The notes under the pieces: generated by a model
The model's input: the letters and a program-made list of their open reading frames with translations, nothing else
Databases searched by the model: none
Told to the model about the DNA's origin: nothing
Made by a program: the position numbers and the translations under genes
Shown: positions 8,006 through 15,400 of the stretch, in pieces
Position numbering within the stretch: position 1 is the stretch's first letter
Layout of the letters: the number at the start of each line of letters is the position of its first letter
NCBI RefSeq assembly: GCF_002846415.1
Contig: NZ_PJMX01000001.1
Span: forward strand, 8,432,001-8,496,000
DNA: 64,000 nt
DNA from: Streptomyces sp. TLI_146
Lineage (GTDB): Bacteria > Actinomycetota > Actinomycetes > Streptomycetales > Streptomycetaceae
Reading direction: 5' to 3'

Positions 8006-10204
8006 TCAGGCTGCGTTGTCGCCGCGGATCTCGGGTGGGGCGGTGGCGGTGGCCGGGTCGAGTCGGGCGAAGTAGTCGCGGAAGAGGGCGTGGGGGAAGC
8101 GGTAGCCCTCGTGATCGCGGATCAGCAGGTGGTGGTCTGTGGCCTGGCGGAGAAAGCGGCGCAGCCGCAGGGGGGTACGGCCCCGGGCCACATGTCGGCC
8201 GAAGGTGATGAACCCCGTCACCGCGTAGCCGAGGTAGGCGGTTGCCGGTTTCAAGGGAAACCGTAGGGCCAGGAGCGGGAGGGCAAGGATCGCACCGGCG
8301 ATCAGGGTGGGGATTGCCATGGCGAGTCCTGCTTCCCAGTAGCCGCGGAACGGCCCCACAACGGGTACGTGGTCGGTCAGCGCGATGACGAATGGTGCGA
8401 CCGAAATGAGGGGACAGACGAGGAAATTCCGCCCGGATCCGGTGTCCCCATCCCTGTTTCCCCAGAAAAAGCAGGCGTATGTGACCATGACGGCGATCAC
8501 TCCGGGGGCGAATACCGTCATGAAGTCTCTGAACTGGTCGTCCGTAATCCACTTATGGAGATCCACGACCTGGCCGCCGACACCGGTCGTGGGATCGCCC
8601 CCCTGTTCGTACTTCATCATCCAGCCCACGGATATCGAACGGAAGCCATTGCGGAACCATGGGATGGCTGCCTGCTCGGCACGGACGATGAGCAGACCCA
8701 ATGCAACACCGATACCGGAGAAGACGATCGGGCTGTCTTCTACCCTTGCTGATCGGTACAGGAGAAAGCTCAGCGGGACTACGCCGAGGCAGAGTGTGGT
8801 GACCAGCCCGTAGGAGCGGGTGAGGGGGAGAGACAGGGCCGCTGCAGCAACAGTGTTCACCGCCGCCACACCAGTGGACGCCCAGGCATCGTCGGCGTTG
8901 CGAGACCTCAGGAACAAGCGGCTGAGCCTGAGATCCCATCGGCTGAGCCGGGCCAGTTGTGCCAGCCAGCGGACCGTCTGGTCGGGCGAGAACCGGTCGG
9001 CAGGGCGGCGCCGGTGCACGACTGCCGCTACGAAGTTATCGAGGAGCTGCTGCCTGCCTGCCTCGACGGAGCTGGCAGCCCCTCTCACGGCAGCCCCTCG
9101 GCGGGTCAAGGTGATGATCAGCAGCCAGATTGGGGCGTTGAGTAGTTCCCAGAGTCTTGGATCACCACGGAGGGCGGCAGAAATCGGTTCCGCTGTGGCC
9201 CCCGCACCAGCCAGGTAGGACTCGACCTTCTCGCGGGTCAGGGGCTGGATCTCCGCCACTGTCACGATGTGGCGCAGTGGCCGCTGGAGGCGGACGAATT
9301 CGTTCGTGCGGCTGACGATGGTGATCGGGACGGTCTCGCGTCTGTCGCACAGAGCGTTGAGCCAGCTGACACACGCCGCGCGGTGATGATCGGGTACCTC
9401 GTCGAGACCATCGAAGAGAAGGGCCAGGCTGTCGTTCTCCAGCCATTGACGGGCCACTCCTTGCCGGATCCTGTAGTGCACGCGGAGCCAAGTGACCAGC
9501 CACTTCAGCGGATCCCGCTCTGCGGGGACCACTGTCTCCCCACGATGACGGCCGACGAGATGCCGTCTTCCTTGCCGCAGACGCGGTGGGCGCCAGTCGG
9601 TGAGGTCCACCACGATCGGAATCGGTTTCGCCTCAGCCGACGGGCTTTCGTCGCGATGCGTAGGCGCCGCGAGTGAGGCGTGGGCGGTGGACGAGAGAGC
9701 GGACGCCAATTCCAGCAGCATGGTGCTTTTGCCGGCCCCTGGGGCGCCCAACAGGAGAAGAGAATGCTGGGACTCTCGCCACGCTTCGATGACGCCGCCA
9801 GGAAGCGGAGTTCCGCCCCGGCCTTCTCGCCTCAGAAGCACCTGCGGGCGCAGAGCCGGATCATCGGCAAGATGAACCAGATCAAGTTCGATCCGCACCA
9901 GCTCTCGCAGCGATGTGCGCAGGCGTTGCGCGATCACAGCGTCCACCTGGTTCAAAACCGTCACATAGTGGAGTCGCGCTGATCGCTCAGTCCCTGTTCC
10001 TTCTTCGGAAGCGACGGAGAGGTACGCCAGAAAAATGCTGAGGATGCCGAACAATCCAGTAAGAGGCCAGGCCAGAAACAGGTAGGGTTCTGCGGCCCTG
10101 GGAAGATTGCTCGTCGCAATACTCCCGACGAGGCCGAACAGGACCGCTACCACGGCTGTACATCCAGCGAGGACGCGCCCGCCAGCCCTCACGGCCGCTC
10201 CCAT
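8006..10204 (-). CDS. NACHT-domain membrane ATPase
   Basis: The 732-residue protein starts with two predicted membrane helices (about 11-30 and 40-62), then a NACHT P-loop ATPase: Walker A GAPGAGKST at 153-161, Walker B LALLFDGLDEVP at about 260-271, and the sensor region TIVSRTNEF. After the ATPase comes a long multi-spanning membrane region (about residues 440-680) and a short helical tail ending in a winged-helix-like DHHLLIRDHEGYRFPHALFRDYFA. NACHT proteins are signal-sensing STAND NTPases; in bacteria many act in phage defence or signalling, and some Streptomyces ones are membrane-bound. No separate effector domain is visible. The gene stands alone between remnants, so the role remains open. 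Confidence 0.85.
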   Translation of the reverse strand: MGAAVRAGGRVLAGCTAVVAVLFGLVGSIATSNLPRAAEPYLFLAWPLTGLFGILSIFLAYLSVASEEGTGTERSARLHYVTVLNQVDAVIAQRLRTSLRELVRIELDLVHLADDPALRPQVLLRREGRGGTPLPGGVIEAWRESQHSLLLLGAPGAGKSTMLLELASALSSTAHASLAAPTHRDESPSAEAKPIPIVVDLTDWRPPRLRQGRRHLVGRHRGETVVPAERDPLKWLVTWLRVHYRIRQGVARQWLENDSLALLFDGLDEVPDHHRAACVSWLNALCDRRETVPITIVSRTNEFVRLQRPLRHIVTVAEIQPLTREKVESYLAGAGATAEPISAALRGDPRLWELLNAPIWLLIITLTRRGAAVRGAASSVEAGRQQLLDNFVAAVVHRRRPADRFSPDQTVRWLAQLARLSRWDLRLSRLFLRSRNADDAWASTGVAAVNTVAAAALSLPLTRSYGLVTTLCLGVVPLSFLLYRSARVEDSPIVFSGIGVALGLLIVRAEQAAIPWFRNGFRSISVGWMMKYEQGGDPTTGVGGQVVDLHKWITDDQFRDFMTVFAPGVIAVMVTYACFFWGNRDGDTGSGRNFLVCPLISVAPFVIALTDHVPVVGPFRGYWEAGLAMAIPTLIAGAILALPLLALRFPLKPATAYLGYAVTGFITFGRHVARGRTPLRLRRFLRQATDHHLLIRDHEGYRFPHALFRDYFARLDPATATAPPEIRGDNAA

Positions 10205-10209
10205 CCCCG

Positions 10210-10434
10210 AAGCCAGTTCACCAGGACGAGTTTTCCACGAACCCGACGGAAGACAGGGGGAGATGGCGTAATGGCTCCCAGTGGCCAGCCGCGGGCAAAC
10301 GCCGTCTGTACTTCGCTGACGTCAACAAGGACGCCAAAGCCGACCTCGTCGTGCAGGGTCCGGACGGAAAGATCGGTACCCGGACGAACACAGGCACATA
10401 CTTCGCCGTCGCTCCCGGCGACGACCAGATCTGA
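10210..10434 (+). pseudogene. FG-GAP/VCBS-repeat protein, 3' remnant
   Basis: A plus-strand frame ending in TGA at 10432-10434 reads WRNGSQWPAAGKRRLYFADV followed by NKDAKADLVVQGPDGKIG. The D-V-N-x-D-x-x-A-D-L segment is a calcium-binding FG-GAP/VCBS repeat as found in Streptomyces secreted proteins. Only one repeat is left, with no start or signal peptide. The 5' end of the convergent-facing NACHT gene abuts it, which suggests a rearrangement point near 10205. GC-rich inverted repeats follow the stop (10443-10480). Confidence 0.55.
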
Positions 10435-10601
10435 TCGTGCATCCCCCCGGTTCCCCCCGGTTCCCCGCCGGTTGGTCGGGGATCGGGGACCAGATGGCGT
10501 CGGTTGAGGTGCTGCCGCCGGTGTCGCTGAGGGCGATTCAGTCGACATCCGGCGGCACATGGCCTGAGTGGCACCTTCGTGTGACCGGGCCGGGCCGCTC
10601 C

Positions 10602-11720
10602 CTACTGCTGGTTCCTTAGGTGCTCGGCGATCAGGTCGTAGGCCGGGTCGTCGGGGTCGGTGGCCTCGGCTTCCTCGGGGTTCTGGGTTTGGGCGCTGCG
10701 GGGGAACAGGTCCTTTTCGTAGGCGCTGAGGGCGGTTTCGGGGGCGTCCGGGTGGGCGGCGAGGGACAGGGCGAGTTCGGCGGCGTCGAGCATGGCGAGG
10801 TTGGCTCCTTCGCCGTTGGGAGGTGAGAGGTGGGCGGCGTCGCCGAGGAGGGTGACGCCCGGGATGCGGGGCCACCGGTGGGCGGCCGGCAGTGCGTAGA
10901 GGGGCCGAAGAGTCGGGGGTAGGTCGGCTTCGGTGAGCAGGGCGGTCAGTTCCGGGGCCCAGTGGGCGAACTCCCGCATGATGTGTGCCGTGGCGGCGGC
11001 GTCGGAGAAGTCGATGGTGTCGAACCACTCGCGGGGTTTGTGCAGGCCCACGTAGGCATGCAGGGTGTCGCCCTTCTCGCGGTGGGCGAAGATCTCCCGG
11101 CCTGGCTCCACCGCCATCATGGACCCGGCGCCGACCGTCTTCGAGACGGCCGGGTGCCGGGTGTCGGCGTCGTAGAGGTACGTCTCGATGACCGACCTGC
11201 CGGTGTACTCGGGTACGTCGGGGGAGAGCATCGGCCGGACCTTCGACCAGGCCCCGTCCGCGCCGACCAGGAGATCGGTGGTGATGCTGCTGCCGTTGGC
11301 GAAGGTGACTTCGTGGCGTCCGGCGCCGAGGCTTCGTACAGCGTTGACCTTGTGTCCCCATCGGACGGTGCCGTCCGGGAGCGAGTCGAGCAGCAGCTGT
11401 CGCAGGTCGCCGCGTTGCACCTCGGGCCGGCTGCCTGTGCCGTCGTCGGCCTTGTCGACCAGCAGGTTGCCGTTCGGGGCCAGGATGCGCATGGCCTGTC
11501 GGCCCTCAAGGATCAGGCCGCGGAACTCGTCCATCAAGTCGGCTGCTTGCAGGGCCATTTGCCCGTTGTAATCGTGAATGTCGAGCATTCCGCCTTGGGG
11601 CCGCGCGGTCGGGGAGGGTTCTGCTTCATAGACCGTGGCGTGTATGGAGTGCAGGTGGAGGACGCGGGCGAGGGTGAGGCCGCCGAGTCCGGCGCCGATG
11701 ACGGTGACATGAAGGGGCAT
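10602..11720 (-). CDS. FAD-dependent monooxygenase, TetX-like
   Basis: The 372-residue protein has the three FAD motifs of class A flavoprotein monooxygenases: VIGAGLGGLTLARVL at residues 7-21, the DLLVGADGAWSKVR (DG) motif, and GDAAHLSPPNGEGANLAMLD near 295-315. The PPNGEGAN variant is close to TetX-type and related actinobacterial hydroxylases. Such enzymes hydroxylate aromatic or polyketide substrates with NADPH and oxygen; the substrate here is unknown. ATG 11720 has AAAGGGAAC upstream. It is a single gene with no partner, so both a detoxification and a tailoring role are possible. Confidence 0.85.
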   Translation of the reverse strand: MPLHVTVIGAGLGGLTLARVLHLHSIHATVYEAEPSPTARPQGGMLDIHDYNGQMALQAADLMDEFRGLILEGRQAMRILAPNGNLLVDKADDGTGSRPEVQRGDLRQLLLDSLPDGTVRWGHKVNAVRSLGAGRHEVTFANGSSITTDLLVGADGAWSKVRPMLSPDVPEYTGRSVIETYLYDADTRHPAVSKTVGAGSMMAVEPGREIFAHREKGDTLHAYVGLHKPREWFDTIDFSDAAATAHIMREFAHWAPELTALLTEADLPPTLRPLYALPAAHRWPRIPGVTLLGDAAHLSPPNGEGANLAMLDAAELALSLAAHPDAPETALSAYEKDLFPRSAQTQNPEEAEATDPDDPAYDLIAEHLRNQQ

Positions 11721-12050
11721 GGGGTTCCCTTTCAAGGAAGAGGACGTGGAAGAGGAAGTGGCTGCCGGGTGAGCTCCCGGCTGCTTGCCTGCCACACCAA
11801 TCTGCCGTCATCCGCCGACAGCTCACCTACAGCCCGCCGACAGCTCCATCGCGATCACCGACACCGGCCGACTGGCGGAGACGGCGGCCCTGGCGTTCGC
11901 AGATCCTGAGGATGCGGTGGGTGCGGGCCGCGGTGCGGTCAGGGCACCGGCCGGGCAGGGCTGGTGGGATCTACCGCCCCGCCGAAGCGACGCGTTGCCG
12001 TACAAGCGTACGGACAGCCGGGAGTTCCCCGTCGAGGCCCGTCGAGGTCA
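11721..12050. other. Gene-free stretch
   Basis: No gene is recognised on either strand. Short related repeats occur around 11812-11845 (CCGCCGACAGCTC appears twice with small changes). This leads into the zinc-ribbon remnant and may hold its decayed 5' part. Confidence 0.4.
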
Positions 12051-12275
12051 GCAACCAGTTCACTGGGTAGTGCCCGGGCGTCACCTCTTGGGCGGAAGCC
12101 GCCCGCGCTCTTGACGCTGTAGGGATCCGGCGGCCATCCGGTTTCACCCACGAGGTGGTGTTCCGGCGGTGTCCCGACTGCCAGGAGGGCGACATCGTCC
12201 GTGAGGACGACTTTGTCTGCGGCTTCTGCGGCAGCGATCTGCCCGCGGCGTGGAACGTGGATCCCGTCGCGTGAT
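12051..12275 (+). pseudogene. Zinc-ribbon protein remnant
   Basis: The frame ending in TGA at 12273-12275 reads TSWAEAARALDAVGIRRPSG, then FTHEVVFRRCPDCQEGDIVR, then EDDFVCGFCGSDLPAAWNVD. Two C-x2-C pairs (CPDC and CGFC; the second as C-G-F-C) form a rubredoxin-like zinc ribbon. A TAG lies in frame at about 12069, and upstream sequence only partly resembles coding DNA. It looks like an inactivated short Streptomyces protein of unknown function. Confidence 0.45.
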
Positions 12276-12360
12276 GGCCAAGGGCCACAGCCACTCGCTG
12301 ATGACAGCGATGAGAACGGTCGCCTCGCATTGTGGCCGTGGAATGGCCGGGGAATGGCCG

Positions 12361-12387
12361 GGGCCCCGGCACACTGTGCCGGGGCCC
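12361..12387. terminator. Strong GC hairpin, probable terminator
   Basis: GGGCCCCGGCAC (12361-12372) pairs perfectly with 12376-12387 across a 3-nt loop. It lies 20 bp beyond the stop of the giant secreted-protein gene on the minus strand. On the plus strand it is followed by TGCCCTTTT, so it may work in both directions. Confidence 0.7.
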
Positions 12388-12406
12388 TGCCCTTTTCCGT
12401 GAAGCG

Positions 12407-15400
12407 TTAGGGGGTGGGGGAGAGCTTCTGCCAGGCATCGCTGTTGCCGGGCTCGTCAGTCCCCTTGTTCCACCACTTGGTGCGCCAGTAGTAGCCCTTC
12501 CAGGACACCGTGGAGGCCCAGGCGCCGTTCAGGTCTCCCGCGATGATCTTCGTGCCGGGGGAGGTGCCGGAGTCCTGGGGAGCGGCGAGGTAGGCCGGAT
12601 TCTCGTACCAGTTGGCGCCGTCTGCATACCCGACGAGTGCGTAGGTGCCCTTGTGCGCGGGGCCGCCGGTGACGGTCTGACCCAGTAGCGGCTTGCCCTC
12701 CGTTTCTTTGTCGGTGCTGGGCGGTGCGAGGCGCCACCACTGGTCGACCTTGCCGTCGCAGTCGCGCACGCTCAAGGTGGCGCGTGCGGTGGGTGCGCCG
12801 AGGCACTGATCGTGGCCGCTGCTGTTGGACTTGATGCGGTACCAGCCGCTGTTGCTGCCGCCGTCCTCGGCGACGGTCCACAGTTGGTTCTTGTTGCCGT
12901 CCTGCTTTTCCACCAGGTGGGCGTCGGTCCAGGAAGCGGGGTGGTCGAGGACGTTGCCGCTGTTGCGGTCCTCGATGATCCACTGGCTGCCGGTCTGCCA
13001 GAACGCGAACGAGGGATTGGGGTTGTAGGCGTGCTTGCCCCATTCGGTGGCTCGGCACTGATTGCTGGTGTCCGCGGCCGGCGGATCGACCAGGTTCACC
13101 TCGCGGCGCTGGTCGCCGGTGCTGCCGAACGTCTTGTCTCCGATTTTGAAGGTGATGTTCGACGGCCCGGTGATGGGCAGGTAGTACTTGATGTCGATGT
13201 CTTTCGACTTGCCTGCCGGGATGTCCTCGCAGTAGCCGAGTGTGACGGTCACCCGGTGGAAGTCGCCCTTCAGCCCGCCCGCGTTGGGCCCGGTGTGGCC
13301 CGCGGTGACGCTGTCCAGTTTCTTCCAGGACCCGTCCTTGACGAGCGGCGAGGTGCTGGTGGGGATGTCGAAGCTGATCTCGGTGCCTTGTGCGAGGGTC
13401 ACCTTGGAGTTGTTGGTGATCCGCAGCGTGGGCTGCTGGGGCCAAAGGTCGTTGAGACTGGTGGGGAACTCGACGAGCTGGGCTTTGACGTCGAGTTGTT
13501 CCTTCGGGAGGGTGGCCGTCGATCCCTGCGCGCGCTCGGCGCCGTAGGGCTCTGCGGAGCGCAGGGCGTTGTCGAGCGCGGTGGTCAGGGTGTAGCCGGG
13601 GCGGCACTCTCCCTCGGCGGGGCAGTCGTAGTCCCCGGCGAGTTCCCAGAGCATCACGCCGCCCGTTCCCTTGTCCTTGACGTACTGGGCCTTGGCAGCC
13701 ACGGCCTGCTCGTCCTCGGTCGACAGGAACGTCTTCTTGTCCTCGTTCCACAGCCAGGACGCCTTGAGGGTGTCGTCCCAGTGGCGGGTGTATCCTCCGG
13801 TCGCATTCGCCGGGTCGTCGGGGTCGAGGCCGAAGCGTTCGAGGTAGCCGGGGTTGACACCGCGTTCGAGGTTCTTGGCGTGCCACATCGGGTTGGACCC
13901 GGCGCCTACCTCGCTGCCGTCGGGGTTGGTGTCGTGCCACAGGTTGGCAACGCCCTTGGCGCCCGAACCACAGGCGATGCGGCCCCCGTTGGGACCGGTC
14001 CCGGGCGGGCAGGACTTCTGGTCGGGCAAGTCGGAGGTGCCCCACAGTCCGCTGCCGACACCGCCGCTGACATGGTCCCAACCCCGCGTGTAGTACGGGA
14101 CGCCCAGGTTGATACGCCCGGCCTGCATCGCGCCCCGGAAGTAGTGGTAGGACCAGTCGGTGTTGAAGTAGCCCTCCTGGTCGTACTCCGGGTTCTTGTC
14201 CTTGTCGTACATTCCGGCCGCCGACAGCTCGTTGTCGCGTCCGTCGTCGTAGAGCGGGGCCTGCGGACCGACGAAACGGTTCCACGAGCCGTGCAGGTCG
14301 TACGACATGGCGTTGACGAAGTCGAGATACTGCAGCGCGGAGTAGTCCTCCATCCCGCGCACCAGGTAGCCGGACGCGGAGGCGGCGGTGGTGAGCTGGT
14401 AGTAGCGGCCGTCCGCGGCGCCGGCGCGGTCGAGGCGCTCGCGCAGGGTCTTCATCAGTGCGGTGTATCCGGCGGTGAGCCCCTTGCGCCGTGGGTTGGA
14501 CACCGGCCAGTCCAGCGGGTTTCCGGCGTCCGGGAGCGCGGTGGGGTACTCGTAGTCGATGTCCGCGCCGTCGAAGCCGTAGCGGCGCAGGAACTCCACG
14601 GTGGAGTCGGCGAACGTGTCGATGGCCTGCTGGTTGACGCTGCCGTCCTCCTTGGTCGCCAGCGAGTAGAAGCCGCCGTCGGAGGTGCGGGTGCCGTCCG
14701 GGTTGAGGTGCCCGCCGGTCTCGGCCCAGCCGCCCACCGAGATCAGGGTCTTCACCCGGGGGTGCTGCCTTTTGTACTGGGTGAGTAGGTTGAACTGCCC
14801 CTGGTAGGGCAGGCTGGCGTCCATCTCCGCACCTGGAACACCCGGCCAGGTCATCCGCAGCGCCGGGTTGTCGGGGTCGTTGGGGTCACCGACGGAGATC
14901 TTTTTGTCCTGGATATGGGCGAAGGCGTAGTTGACGTGGCTGACCTGCCCCCAAGGGATGCTGTTCGGCAGATACAGGGGCTGCCCGTTCGTGCCGGTAC
15001 GCCAGCCCGTGAAGTAGCCGACGACGCGGCGCGGGTGCCGCTGCCCCATCAGCTCGCGGCCCTTGTCGTCGTAGATCTGGCAGTAGGGAGTGTTAGCGTC
15101 CTTGGTCGCCGTCATGCCGTCGGGGCGGCATTTGGGCTGGTCGGCGGGATTGGTGGAGAAGGGCGCCGGCCGGTTGGGCTCGGGGTCGGCGGAAGGGGTG
15201 GGGCCAGTGCGCGGGGAGCGGCGAGGTGAAGCCTGTTCCCCGGAGAAGATCGAGCCCTTCAGGGACGGCCACATCTCGGTGATGGGCACCGGGCCCACCT
15301 CGATCTGGCTCTTCGCCAGTTCCTCGTCGAGATACAGGCGCAGGGCCCGGGGGCCGGAGACCAGGTCGACGACAGAGCCGTTCGGCTCCGGGGCGAAGGT

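Noticed and set aside
6660..8552. A 630-codon minus-strand open frame that could be taken as one gene
   Set aside because: Only its middle (about 6830-7240) is coding, as an ISL3-transposase remnant. The 5' part lies antisense to the lipoprotein and inside the NACHT gene in a poor codon frame.
12812..14788. Long plus-strand open frame opposite the giant secreted protein
   Set aside because: It is a typical high-GC shadow: Val/Gly-rich translation without motifs, while the opposite strand encodes a clear chitinase and binding modules.
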